Assembly: GCF_014645735.1 (NCBI RefSeq)
Contig: NZ_BMMH01000001.1
Span: 248,001 to 312,000 of the forward strand
Direction of reading: 5' to 3'
From: Nocardia jinanensis
Lineage (GTDB): Bacteria > Actinomycetota > Actinomycetes > Mycobacteriales > Mycobacteriaceae
DNA: 64,000 nt
In this document: one piece after another, positions 9,609 through 17,863 of the stretch
Numbering within the stretch: position 1 is the first letter of the stretch
Layout: each line of letters begins with the position of its first letter
Notes under the pieces: model-generated
Told to the model about the DNA's origin: nothing
Seen by the model: only the letters and a program-made list of their open reading frames with translations
Database searches by the model: none
Made by a program: the position numbers and the translations under genes

Positions 9609-10166
9609 ATGGGAGTTCCCCCCGATACAGCCCAAGGCATCCTCGACGAACTCTTTCTCATCAGTCGAGCGCTCCGCCGGTCCCTTGCGCAGCCCGAAGA
9701 GGGCCACCTGCTGCCGGGCGGAATCAGTGTCCTGGTCAACCTGGAATCGGCCGGTCCGTGCCGCCAGATCGACCTCGCCACCCAGATAGGTATCAGCCCC
9801 TCGGCCATGAGCCGCCATATCACCGAACTGGTCGCCGACGGCTATGTACTGCGCAATACCGACCCAAGCGATGGGCGCGCCATCCGCGTGGAGGTGTCCC
9901 CCGCCGGCCACGAACTGCTCGGCCGGATCCGGGAATCCCGGATCCGGGGCCTGCAGGAGGTACTGGCCGACTGGACCGTGGACGACGCCGAACACGCCCA
10001 CCAGATCCTGAACACCCTCCGGTGCCGTCTCATCGCCCGGGACAGTCACAGTGCCGCGACCGAAAATCACAAGCATCCGCACAGCTCATCGTCCGCGCAC
10101 ACGCAGCGCAGCGTCACGGAAGGACCCGAGCAGCAACCGAAAGAGAGTCAGGAAACAGATGTCTAG
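9609..10166 (+). CDS. MarR family transcriptional repressor
   Basis: A 185-residue winged-helix regulator. The recognition region is RQIDLATQIGISPSAMSRHI with the wing at DGYVLRNTDPSDGRAIRVEV (about residues 58-102). Flanking helices form the dimer. The C-terminal 35 residues are hydrophilic and low-complexity (His/Ser/Gln-rich) and are probably disordered. The gene overlaps the following MFS pump gene by 8 bases, so the two are co-translated. The standard reading is a repressor that releases its own operon when a toxic small molecule, probably a pump substrate, binds. Confidence 0.9.
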   Translation: MGVPPDTAQGILDELFLISRALRRSLAQPEEGHLLPGGISVLVNLESAGPCRQIDLATQIGISPSAMSRHITELVADGYVLRNTDPSDGRAIRVEVSPAGHELLGRIRESRIRGLQEVLADWTVDDAEHAHQILNTLRCRLIARDSHSAATENHKHPHSSSSAHTQRSVTEGPEQQPKESQETDV

Positions 10167-11814
10167 TTCAGTCGAGGCGGTGACGCGGCGAGATCCCTAC
10201 GCGATGAGTCACCGCGAGGTTCTCGAATCGCTCACCGGACTGCTGGCCGCGCTGTTCACCGCGCTGCTCAGCACCACGATCGTGGCCACCGCGCTGCCCA
10301 CGATCATCGGCGACCTACAGGCCTCGCAGACCGCCTACGCCTGGGTGATCACGACCGCGCTGCTGGCGAACGCGGCCTCCACCCCGATCTGGGGCAAACT
10401 CGCCGATCTGTTCAACAAGAAGCTGCTGGTCCAGACCGCCATCGTCATCTTCGTGGCGGGTTCGGTCATCGCGGGTTTCGCGCACGATGTGACCCTGTTG
10501 CTGGCCGCCCGCGTCGTTCAGGGCATCGGAATGGGTGGGCTGACGGCGCTCGTCGTCGCCATCATCGGCAGTATCGTCGCGCCGCGTGAGCGCGGACGCT
10601 ACTCCGGCTATATGGGCGCGGTGATGGCGGTATCGATGTCGGGCGGACCCATTCTCGGTGGTGTGATCGTCGACAGCCCGCTCGGCTGGCGCTGGTGCTT
10701 CTTCGTCTGCGTCCCGCTCGCGCTGATCGCCTTGTTCCTGCTGCAGCGCACGCTGCGCCTGCCCACCGACCGCAAGGCCGATGTGTCCATCGACTGGCTC
10801 GGCGCCTTGACGATGACCGCGGGTGTGTCGATCCTGCTGATCTGGGTCTCCTTCGCCGGCAAGGCGGGGTACTACGAGTGGTTCTCCCGCGAATCGCTGC
10901 TGTACGTGGCGGCGGGTATCGCACTGCTCGCGGCGACCGTATGGGTGGAGTCGCGCGCGAAGTCGCCGATCGTGCCGCTGCGGATCGTCACCGAACGCAC
11001 CACCGGACTGGCGATCATCGCGTCCATCGCGGTCGGTATCGGTATGTTCGGCGCGACCACCTTCCTCGGCCAGTACTTCCAGACCGCACGCGGTTACTCA
11101 CCGACCACCGCCGGCATCCTGACCATTCCGATGGTCGCGGGTATGCTCGTCGCCTCGGTGGGCTCCGGTCAGCTGATCACTCGCTTCGGCAACTGGAAGC
11201 CGTTCGTCGTCGGTGGCGCGGGTCTGCTGGTCGTCGGCTTCGGACTGCTCAGCACGATCGACCACGATACGAACCTGTGGCTGGTCGGCGCGTATATCGC
11301 GGTCGTCGGCCTGGGGGTCGGCATGATGATGCAGAACCTGGTGCTGGCCGTCCAGAACACCGTCGGCGTGCACGATATCGGCGCGGCATCCAGCAATGTC
11401 GCCTTCTTCCGCACGTTCGGTGGCGCCATCGGTGTTTCGGTCCTGGGCTCGGTCCTGGCTACCCGCGTGGGCGAACTATCCGCCCAGGGTTTCGCCCGGC
11501 TGGGGATCCAGGCATCCGGGAGCGGCGGTAGCAATCTGGACCTGAGCAGCCTGCCCGCACCCATCGCCACCATCGTGCGCGCGTCCTACGGCGACGCGAC
11601 CGGGCGGATCTTCCTGATCGCCGCGGTCGCAGCGGTGGTCGCGCTCCTGGCGACCACTCTGCTGCCCGACCGCCCGCTGCGGCGCACGATCGATATCGAT
11701 CCGGGGCTCGACCCGATGCGCGCCGACGACCACGGAGGCCGTACGGGACAGCCCGATGAGGCGGAATCCGGCGAATTCGCCCACGACCGCCGGGAACCCG
11801 TGCTGCAGAACTGA
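10159..11814 (+). CDS. DHA2-type MFS multidrug efflux transporter
   Basis: A proton-driven exporter of 551 residues with about 14 predicted membrane helices, the EmrB/QacA (DHA2) type. The conserved motif C region GGPILGGVIVDS lies in helix 5, and WVITTALLANAASTPIWGKLADLF with the following cytosolic loop is motif A. The ATG at 10159 is chosen because it has an AGGA 7 bases upstream and the family's N-terminus begins there; it overlaps marR by 8 bases. The C-terminal 40 residues are polar. The marR-pump pair forms a self-contained inducible resistance operon. The exported compound is unknown. Confidence 0.92.
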   Translation: MSSSVEAVTRRDPYAMSHREVLESLTGLLAALFTALLSTTIVATALPTIIGDLQASQTAYAWVITTALLANAASTPIWGKLADLFNKKLLVQTAIVIFVAGSVIAGFAHDVTLLLAARVVQGIGMGGLTALVVAIIGSIVAPRERGRYSGYMGAVMAVSMSGGPILGGVIVDSPLGWRWCFFVCVPLALIALFLLQRTLRLPTDRKADVSIDWLGALTMTAGVSILLIWVSFAGKAGYYEWFSRESLLYVAAGIALLAATVWVESRAKSPIVPLRIVTERTTGLAIIASIAVGIGMFGATTFLGQYFQTARGYSPTTAGILTIPMVAGMLVASVGSGQLITRFGNWKPFVVGGAGLLVVGFGLLSTIDHDTNLWLVGAYIAVVGLGVGMMMQNLVLAVQNTVGVHDIGAASSNVAFFRTFGGAIGVSVLGSVLATRVGELSAQGFARLGIQASGSGGSNLDLSSLPAPIATIVRASYGDATGRIFLIAAVAAVVALLATTLLPDRPLRRTIDIDPGLDPMRADDHGGRTGQPDEAESGEFAHDRREPVLQN

Positions 11815-11835
11815 TCGCGTAGCAACCACCGGTGC

Positions 11836-11866
11836 GACCCCGGGTATCGCGGAGATACCGGGGGTC
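11836..11866 (+). terminator. rho-independent-like terminator after the efflux operon
   Basis: A 13-base stem with one mismatch (GACCCCGGGTATC / GATACCGGGGGTC) and a 5-base loop, followed by TTCC, begins 22 bases after the MFS stop. Confidence 0.65.
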
Positions 11867-11942
11867 TTCCGCCTTCGCCGGGCCGGCGCCCGACGTCCGT
11901 ACCGCCACCGCGGATTTCCTCGACGGAGCACCTGGCCGAATG

Positions 11943-11962
11943 ACTACGACCAGACGTAGTAT
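11943..11962 (+). promoter_or_regulatory. leaderless promoter with ACTACG/CGTAGT dyad
   Basis: An inverted repeat ACTACG-N6-CGTAGT overlaps a -10 hexamer TAGTAT (11957-11962) that ends 6 bases before the GTG at 11969, so the transcript should start at or next to the start codon. The half-sites resemble the ACTAC/GTAGT arms of BlaI/CopY-type operators. That resemblance is an inference, and the spacing differs from the usual one. Confidence 0.5.
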
Positions 11963-11968
11963 CAACGC

Positions 11969-12496
11969 GTGGCCACTCCCGGACCGACTTGCCCGCGCCT
12001 GCGCGGTGTGTTCGCCGGTGCGGCGGCGGGGGTGGTGAGTATCGCCGCCCACGCGTTCGGTGGCGGAGCGCTCGCCCCGGGGACTTCCACGGTCGCACTG
12101 CTACTCGCGGGTTGCGCGATCACCGGCGCGCTGGCGACAGCCACACGCCCCGGACGCGGACCGATGCCGCTGATGGCACTGCTTGCCCTCGGCCAGGCGA
12201 TCGGGCACACCGCGCTGGTCACCGCCCCGGGGCACCACCACGGGGCGCTGTCGACCGCGACGATGCTGATGGCGCATCTGCTCGCGATTCCAGTGGGTGC
12301 ACTGCTGATCCATACCGCCGAACGCGCGGTCCGATATGCGGTATCGCGCCTGAAGAGGACGCTGCGCCGAGCCGGCTGCCGCGAGATCTCCTTTCGCCGG
12401 ACGGTAATCGTCCCGGCAGGAGAGCACCGGCCCGCCCGGCTGCTGCTCCTGTCCTCGGGCCCCGGCACCCGCGGGCCGCCACCCCCGCGCGTCTGA
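11969..12496 (+). CDS. small polytopic membrane protein with His-rich loop, copper-cluster partner
   Basis: A 175-residue protein with four or so hydrophobic segments in the first 115 residues (GVFAGAAAGVVSIAAHAFGG, STVALLLAGCAITGALATA and others). A loop contains APGHHHGA, a candidate metal site facing the outside, and the C-terminal third is basic and cytoplasmic. I cannot assign a known function. Its place directly before a PCu(A)C copper chaperone and a DyP peroxidase suggests a role in metal handling across the membrane. The GTG start follows a -10 by 6 bases, indicating leaderless expression. No ribosome site is visible. Confidence 0.7.
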   Translation: MATPGPTCPRLRGVFAGAAAGVVSIAAHAFGGGALAPGTSTVALLLAGCAITGALATATRPGRGPMPLMALLALGQAIGHTALVTAPGHHHGALSTATMLMAHLLAIPVGALLIHTAERAVRYAVSRLKRTLRRAGCREISFRRTVIVPAGEHRPARLLLLSSGPGTRGPPPPRV

Positions 12497-12700
12497 TTTC
12501 CTCTCGCCGCAACGCGCTCCGGCCTCCACATCGAAGGCATCGCGCGTTCCGGAGACAATCGCCGTCGCCGTGGCCGGACCCCAGTACGGGCCGGCGTCGA
12601 GGCGTCCGGCGCCGCCTGCCGTGCGCACGACAGGTATCTGCCATCGGCACCGGAGTTCGACCGCAGCGGCACCCCACATTCTTCCGATCGGAGCAGATCT

Positions 12701-13258
12701 ATGCCATTTCGTCCACCCGCGGACCGTAAAGGTGCCGCCACCAACAGAATTCGGCGGGTGATCGCCGTGGCGGCCACGGCGCCGCTACTCGCCGTAGCCT
12801 GTTCCGCCGAGGAAGAGACGCCGACCACCGCCGCCGATTCGGTGACGATCACCGATCAATGGGCCAAGGCCGCCGACGGCGGGATGTCGGCCGCCTTCGG
12901 CGAATTGAACAACTCCGGCGACCGGGAGGTCACCGTCATCTCCGCGAGCAGTCCCGTATCCGCCACCGTCGAATTGCACGAAGTCACCACCGACGGCGGT
13001 GGAGCACCCTTCATGCGCCCCAAGGCAGGCGGGTTCGTCATCCCGGCCCGTGGCGAACTGAGCCTGACCCCCGGCGGGGAGCACATCATGTTCATCGATC
13101 TGCGCGGTGCGCTGCGGACGGGCACCGATGCGCCGGTCACCCTGAACTTCTCGGACGGCTCCACCACCACCTTCACCGCCCAGGTGCGTGATTTCGCCGG
13201 CAACCAGGAGGACTACCGGCCCGACGGCGGGGCGCAACCGCCCGCACACGGTGACTGA
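12701..13258 (+). CDS. PCu(A)C-type extracytoplasmic copper chaperone lipoprotein
   Basis: This protein of 185 residues has a signal sequence ending in the lipobox LAVAC, so it should be anchored to the outer face of the membrane. The mature part carries the family's copper site pattern: the histidine of ELHEV, the methionine of PFM, and further on the HIM pair after a Gly/Pro-rich strand (H-x10-M-x20-H-x-M). Relatives carry Cu(I) to secreted cuproproteins or cytochrome oxidase. It overlaps the DyP peroxidase by 8 bases. GGAG lies 8 bases before the ATG. The C-terminal tail is disordered and acidic. Confidence 0.9.
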   Translation: MPFRPPADRKGAATNRIRRVIAVAATAPLLAVACSAEEETPTTAADSVTITDQWAKAADGGMSAAFGELNNSGDREVTVISASSPVSATVELHEVTTDGGGAPFMRPKAGGFVIPARGELSLTPGGEHIMFIDLRGALRTGTDAPVTLNFSDGSTTTFTAQVRDFAGNQEDYRPDGGAQPPAHGD

Positions 13259-14438
13259 ACACAGCGGGTCCCGCTTCGACCGGCGGCGCTTCCTGGGTGG
13301 TGGCGCCGCCGGGGCGGTGGGGATCGGAGTCGGCGCGACGGCCTTCGCCGTGCTGCGCGGGAACGATCCCGGCGAACCGGCGACCGAACCGTTCCACGGC
13401 CCCCATCAGGCCGGCATCGCGACGTCGCCCCAGGCCCGCGTCGCGTTCGCGGCCCTGGACCTGCGCCCCGGGACGACCCGCGACGATATCGTCGGCGCCC
13501 TCCGGATCTGGACCGGCGATGCCGCCCGTTTGACCCAGGGCCGGCCCGCGCTCGCCGATACCGAACCGGAGCTGGCACAGCGACCCGCCCGGCTCACGGT
13601 CACCATCGGTCTGGGCGCCGGGGTCTTCGAACGCTGCGGCCGCGAGAACGCACGCCCGCCCTGGCTGGCGCCGTTGCCACCGTTCCCGATCGACCGGCTC
13701 GACCCCGGCTTCTGTGGCGGGGATCTGCTGTTGCAGGTGTGCGCCGAGGAATCGACGACGGTCTCGCACACGGTGCGGGTGCTGTGCCGGAGCGTGCGCT
13801 CGCTGATGTCGGTGCGCTGGGTGCAGCACGGATTCCGGAACGCGGTACCGGGAACCACGCCCAGGAACCTGATGGGCCAGCTCGACGGCACCGCCGATAT
13901 CGCTGCACCCGATTTCGACAGGCTGGTCTGGGATGACGGATCCGCGCACCCCTGGCTGGCCGGCGGGACATCGATGGTGCTGCGCCGGATCGCGATGACC
14001 TTGGACACCTGGGACGAAATCGACCCGGAGGCCCGGGAACTCACCGTCGGCCGCACCCTGGCCACCGGTGCGCCGCTGACGGGCACCGGCGAGTTCGACG
14101 AACCGGATTTCACCGCGGTGGATACCGATGGGATCCCGGTGATCCCGCCGTCGTCCCATATCGCTCGGGCCCATCACCGGCACGACGGTGAACGATTCCA
14201 CCGGCGCGGCTACAACTACGATGACGCCCCGGCTCCGGGCACGATCTCGAACTCGGGTCTGCTCTTCAGCGCCTACCAGCGCGATGTGCGGACCCAGTTC
14301 CTTCCGGTCCAGCGGCGGCTGGCCGAGTTCGACGCGTTGAACATCTGGACGACGCCGGTCGGCTCGGCGGTTTTCGTGATTCCGCCGGGAGTTCGCGAAC
14401 CCGGTGGGTACATCGGTGAAACCCTGTTCGAATCCTGA
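13251..14438 (+). CDS. Tat-exported DyP-type heme peroxidase
   Basis: A dye-decolorising peroxidase of 395 residues from the GTG at 13251. The N-terminus has the twin-arginine motif RRRFLGG followed by an Ala/Gly hydrophobic stretch, so the folded heme protein should leave by the Tat pathway. The family GxxDG motif is present as GQLDG, and the heme-ligand region is near SSHIARAHHR with the catalytic-side RRGYNYD. It is co-translated with the copper chaperone. In Streptomyces an extracellular copper chaperone and the Tat DyP peroxidase DtpA work together in copper-enzyme maturation; a similar partnership here is an inference. Confidence 0.93.
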   Translation: MTEHSGSRFDRRRFLGGGAAGAVGIGVGATAFAVLRGNDPGEPATEPFHGPHQAGIATSPQARVAFAALDLRPGTTRDDIVGALRIWTGDAARLTQGRPALADTEPELAQRPARLTVTIGLGAGVFERCGRENARPPWLAPLPPFPIDRLDPGFCGGDLLLQVCAEESTTVSHTVRVLCRSVRSLMSVRWVQHGFRNAVPGTTPRNLMGQLDGTADIAAPDFDRLVWDDGSAHPWLAGGTSMVLRRIAMTLDTWDEIDPEARELTVGRTLATGAPLTGTGEFDEPDFTAVDTDGIPVIPPSSHIARAHHRHDGERFHRRGYNYDDAPAPGTISNSGLLFSAYQRDVRTQFLPVQRRLAEFDALNIWTTPVGSAVFVIPPGVREPGGYIGETLFES

Positions 14439-14444
14439 TCGCGC

Positions 14445-14477
14445 GGTCGATGCCGGTGCCGGGCACCGGCATCGACC
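14445..14477. terminator. bidirectional terminator between convergent genes
   Basis: A perfect 16-base inverted repeat (GGTCGATGCCGGTGCC and its complement) with a single central base lies between the DyP gene and the convergent membrane protein gene. It could end both transcripts. Confidence 0.75.
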
Positions 14478-14481
14478 CGGA

Positions 14482-14841
14482 TCAGGTCCAGAGAGCGGCG
14501 ATCAGCACATTCACGATCGCCAGCCCGCCCGCGGCGTCCGGCATCCATGCGGGATCCTTCCCACGTTTCGCGTCGGCCCGGCCGATCTCCGCGAAGGCGG
14601 CGACCAGCACCGAGATCACGAGTTTCACCCCGATCTTCACCATGTTCAGGTCTTTGTCCAGGGAGGTCAGCGATTCGGCCAAACCCACCAGAACCACACC
14701 GGAGATGATCTGCGCGCGAGCACCCCAGACCATCACCTCGTTCACGGTGGGCCGCCCGGCGGCATATCCGCCGACCACTGCCGCCATACCCAGCAGGTGG
14801 GTCACGACCACGACGTTGTAGACGAGTTCTGACACGTTCAC
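14482..14841 (-). CDS. small four-helix integral membrane protein
   Basis: A 119-residue protein with four hydrophobic segments (residues 8-26, 40-57, 68-86, 105-118), starting MNVSELVYNVVVVTHLLGMAAVVGG. A conserved-looking His in the first helix and short loops fit small actinobacterial membrane proteins of unknown function, some of which resemble the transmembrane part of heme-binding or CopD-like proteins. Its position facing the copper/DyP group may be coincidental. No ribosome site stands out. Confidence 0.72.
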   Translation of the reverse strand: MNVSELVYNVVVVTHLLGMAAVVGGYAAGRPTVNEVMVWGARAQIISGVVLVGLAESLTSLDKDLNMVKIGVKLVISVLVAAFAEIGRADAKRGKDPAWMPDAAGGLAIVNVLIAALWT

Positions 14842-15153
14842 GTTGCAAGATCCTGCCAGTAGGGGTGTCCGTGGACCGTTTCGCCCCGGGCCCGGTCATG
14901 GGTTCTGCAATTTCGGGCATCGGCGGTCGTGGCGCTCAATCGAGATCTGCGGGTGGCCCGTGGTCGGCCCCTCGACGTCTGCGCGCGCTCGCGGCGCCGG
15001 GCGCGCAGGATCGTTGCGCCGCCTCCCCTGCCCTCGCTCATGCGGCCGTATGCACCGGCCCGCGCGGACGGCATGGCCACCGTGGATGCCCACGACCGGG
15101 CGCTGACCTGTGCAGACACTCCGCGCCGGATTACCGCGCGGTGGGCAGCTCGG
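14842..15153. other. gap without a recognised gene
   Basis: About 310 bases between a minus-strand membrane gene and the end of the GntR gene. Frames are open on both strands, as usual at this GC content, but none shows a family resemblance, ribosome site or plausible composition. No repeat or promoter is obvious. Confidence 0.5.
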
Positions 15154-15807
15154 TCAGCTGTCGCCTTCCCGATGCACACCTTTCGCGACTCGCTGCGTCA
15201 TCATCTCGAGCCGGACTTCACGGGCGCCGGTCATATGGGATTCGGCGAGCGATTGCGCACGCGCGACGTCCCGCTTCTCGATGGCCTCGATCATGGCGTC
15301 GTGCTCGACGAGGACCGTGCGCCAGCGTTCGTCGTCCTCGAGGGTGGTGGTCGGATAGCGGATGAGGTGGACATTCAGGCGTTTCAACAGGTCCACCAGC
15401 GTGGGGCTGTGGCTCGCGTGCCAGAGCGTCTCGTGGAATTCCCGGTTCGTGGCCGCTCGCTCTCCGGGGTCGTTTCCCGCCGCGCGCATGGACGCGTTCG
15501 CCGCGCGCAGGCGCGCGCGATCGAACTCGGTCGCGCGCAGAGCAGCACCTCTCGCTGCCGCGCCTTCGAGGGTGATGCGCACTTCGTAGATATCGAGAAT
15601 CTCTTCGGGACTCGTGGTACGCACACGGACTGTCCGGCCGATGCGTTCGACGAGCATCTCGACTTCGAGGCGGTGCAGCGCCTCGCGCACCGGGGTACGT
15701 GAGGCGCCGAATTCGTTCGCGAGTTGATTCTCGGAGACCATCTGTCCGGGCGGCAACGTGCCATCGAGGATGGCACCTCGCAGTCGCTCGTATACGGTCG
15801 TACTCAT
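15154..15807 (-). CDS. GntR family (FCD/FadR subfamily) regulator
   Basis: A 217-residue regulator. The winged helix-turn-helix occupies residues 1-65 (VYERLRGAILDGTLPPGQ, then SRTPVREALHRLE). The C-terminal helical FCD ligand domain has the metal-site pattern: Arg/Asp in RITLEGAAARGAA, His in FHETLW, His in EHDAMIEAI and His in ESHMTG. Such proteins repress catabolic operons until an organic acid or related metabolite binds. It lies at the distal end of the minus-strand catabolic cluster and is the obvious candidate to bind the TGTAYACA repeats at 20684-20734. Confidence 0.93.
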   Translation of the reverse strand: MSTTVYERLRGAILDGTLPPGQMVSENQLANEFGASRTPVREALHRLEVEMLVERIGRTVRVRTTSPEEILDIYEVRITLEGAAARGAALRATEFDRARLRAANASMRAAGNDPGERAATNREFHETLWHASHSPTLVDLLKRLNVHLIRYPTTTLEDDERWRTVLVEHDAMIEAIEKRDVARAQSLAESHMTGAREVRLEMMTQRVAKGVHREGDS

Positions 15808-15997
15808 CAGTCCTCCTACGGTTCGAGGGTACGTTAGCCTTCACAACCGTTCCGGGGCCCATGCGCTCGCGCCGGCGTCCGAACACCACCCGGGCGGGCG
15901 GTTCCGCCCGTCCCGCAGGTAGTCGATGATGAGCAGTCCTGTACTCCTCTCGTGTTCGGTCGGCACCCCGAAGCGTGCTCTGCGCATTGCCGGAGAA

Positions 15998-16888
15998 TCA
16001 GCCCTCCGGTGGAGGGAAGGTGTCGCGCCAGAAGGAGGCGATGTCGTCCCGGCCTGCGATCCAGATGTCGTCGCGCGAGGCAAGGTGGTCGAGTACCCGG
16101 CGCAGACCGGCCAGCCGGGCGGGGCGCCCGATGATCCGGGCATGCAGTCCGATCGAGTAGACGGTCGGACGGCGCCCGGCCAGTGCTGCGCCGAGCCCGT
16201 CGATCGCGTAGTCGGCGAAATCGCGTCCTGTGAAGAACTGCCCTTTGTAGAACTTGGTGTCGTTCACATCCAGGGAGTAAGGGACGATCAGAAACGGTTT
16301 CCCGTCGACATCCTCGTAGTAGGGCAGATCGTCACTGATCGAGCCCGCGTCATAGGTCACTCCGGCGGCTGCCAGGAGGGAGCGGGTGTGAACGGTGTTC
16401 GGTGGTCGGGTGAACCACCCGTTGATCTGTTTCCCGGTGAGCCGGCGGATCGTCGTCACCGCGAGTTCGATATCACGACGCTGCTCCGCTACGGACAGAT
16501 GCGCGTGCGGGATCCAGCGGTACCCGTGACCGACGATATCGCATCCCCGTGCCAGGAACGCTTCGGTGGCCGCCGGATTACGTTCCAGGGCAAGCGCAGT
16601 GGCGAAGATCGTCGGCGCCACACCGACCTCGTCGAGCGCGTCGATCACCCGCCACACACCGACTCTGCTGCCGTACTCGAAGGTCGACTCGGCGAACAGC
16701 TCACGGTCTCCGTCGGGCACCGAGTAGTGCGCTTCGAGGAGCGTCTCCCGGGCCGCGTCACCGTCGAGGATGTTCCGCTCGCCGCCCTCTTCATAGTTCA
16801 GCACCACATCGACCGCGACACGAGCGCCGTTCGGCCAGGTGAAGTCGGGAGGGTGGGCACCGTAGCCGATGAAATCTCTCGAGGTCAT
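15998..16888 (-). CDS. PuuE-like polysaccharide deacetylase-fold amidohydrolase
   Basis: A cytoplasmic enzyme of 296 residues without a signal peptide. LNYEEGGERNIL near residue 32 and GHGYRWIPH in the middle are hallmarks of the PuuE allantoinase branch of the NodB deacetylase fold, whose members open cyclic amides (allantoin) or cyclic imides rather than de-acetylate sugars. TIFATALALERNP and GWFTRPPNTVHT also fit that branch. The ATG overlaps the upstream asparaginase stop by one base, so the two are coupled. A ring-opening or amide-cleaving step followed by the asparaginase-type enzyme is the likely logic. The substrate is not known. Confidence 0.88.
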   Translation of the reverse strand: MTSRDFIGYGAHPPDFTWPNGARVAVDVVLNYEEGGERNILDGDAARETLLEAHYSVPDGDRELFAESTFEYGSRVGVWRVIDALDEVGVAPTIFATALALERNPAATEAFLARGCDIVGHGYRWIPHAHLSVAEQRRDIELAVTTIRRLTGKQINGWFTRPPNTVHTRSLLAAAGVTYDAGSISDDLPYYEDVDGKPFLIVPYSLDVNDTKFYKGQFFTGRDFADYAIDGLGAALAGRRPTVYSIGLHARIIGRPARLAGLRRVLDHLASRDDIWIAGRDDIASFWRDTFPPPEG

Positions 16889-17859
16889 CAGGAGGCTCCC
16901 TTTTCGGTCGAGGGGAAGAGTTCGTCGGGCTCGAGGCCTGCGGACAACCCGAAGAGCAGGCGGAGTCGTGCTTTCGCGGGGTTCAGGAACCTGCTGCGGA
17001 CCAGGCCCGCTCGCAGCAGCTCCGTCTCCGAACCGGGGCCGCCGTAGGTCCCGGCGAGTGTCAGCCCGTCTGCGCATCTGCTCGTGAACACCACCGGGAT
17101 GCCATCGGCGACCGCTCGCTGGGCGGCAGCCGCCGCGGCCGCGGATACGTGGCCGGCACCGGTGCCCGCGAGCACGATTCCGTCGGATCGCTGTGCCGCG
17201 CTCTCGACGGCGAGTCCGTCGTCCCCGCCACATACGTTCACGATCTCGACGCGTTTCGCGGGCCCCGCCCGCCGTGAAAGCAGGGCTTTTCGGCGCGGGG
17301 GCCCGAGGAGAAGAAGCGGCTCGTTCTCCACGATTCGCCCGACCGGTCCCGCTGCCGGCGAGGTGAACGCGGCGACACTCACCCCGTGGGTTTTGGTGAC
17401 CAGCGACGCGAGATGGATCTCGTCGTGCAGCACGACGACCGGACCGTAATCGGCGACCTCCGCACACGACGCCGTACAGGCCGCGGCACGCAGGTTTGCC
17501 GATCCGTCGGCACCGGGCATATGCGGTGAGCGCATAGCTCCGGTGAGGACGATGGGAATGCGTGCGTCGACCAGCAGAGCCAGTGCGTACGCGGTTTCTT
17601 CGATCGTATCCGTCCCGTGCGTCACGATTACACCGGTAGCGCCACCACGGATTTCGTCCTCGATCGCCGAGGCCAGGATCCATGCCTCTGCGGGGCCGAT
17701 CTCGCGCGATGACCGGGTGAAGACATCTTTCGAGCGGATTCGGTCCACACCCAGCGAACTCGCCAGCTCGTCCGCGGTCATTCGCGGGATGGCGCCGTCG
17801 GCGCCGGGGAGCGTGGAGATCGTGCCACCTGTGCCCAGGACAGTCAGCTGCTCGGACAT
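16888..17859 (-). CDS. type I/II L-asparaginase family amidohydrolase
   Basis: A 323-residue amidohydrolase with both catalytic triads of the family: Thr13 in GTGGTIS, and Thr83-Asp84 in HGTDTIEE with Lys156 in VTKTHG. LTGAMRSP and DGSANL complete the fold's conserved blocks. Without a signal peptide it acts in the cytoplasm. Family members cleave the side-chain amide of asparagine or related half-amides, releasing ammonia. Embedded between a PuuE-like hydrolase and an MmgE/PrpD gene, it is more likely to serve a dedicated catabolic route than general asparagine use. It lies 4 bases after the PrpD-like gene. Confidence 0.92.
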   Translation of the reverse strand: MSEQLTVLGTGGTISTLPGADGAIPRMTADELASSLGVDRIRSKDVFTRSSREIGPAEAWILASAIEDEIRGGATGVIVTHGTDTIEETAYALALLVDARIPIVLTGAMRSPHMPGADGSANLRAAACTASCAEVADYGPVVVLHDEIHLASLVTKTHGVSVAAFTSPAAGPVGRIVENEPLLLLGPPRRKALLSRRAGPAKRVEIVNVCGGDDGLAVESAAQRSDGIVLAGTGAGHVSAAAAAAAQRAVADGIPVVFTSRCADGLTLAGTYGGPGSETELLRAGLVRSRFLNPAKARLRLLFGLSAGLEPDELFPSTEKGAS

Positions 17860-17863
17860 ATAG

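Noticed and set aside
14838..15179. 113-codon minus-strand frame
   Set aside because: No ribosome site and Arg-rich antisense-like composition.
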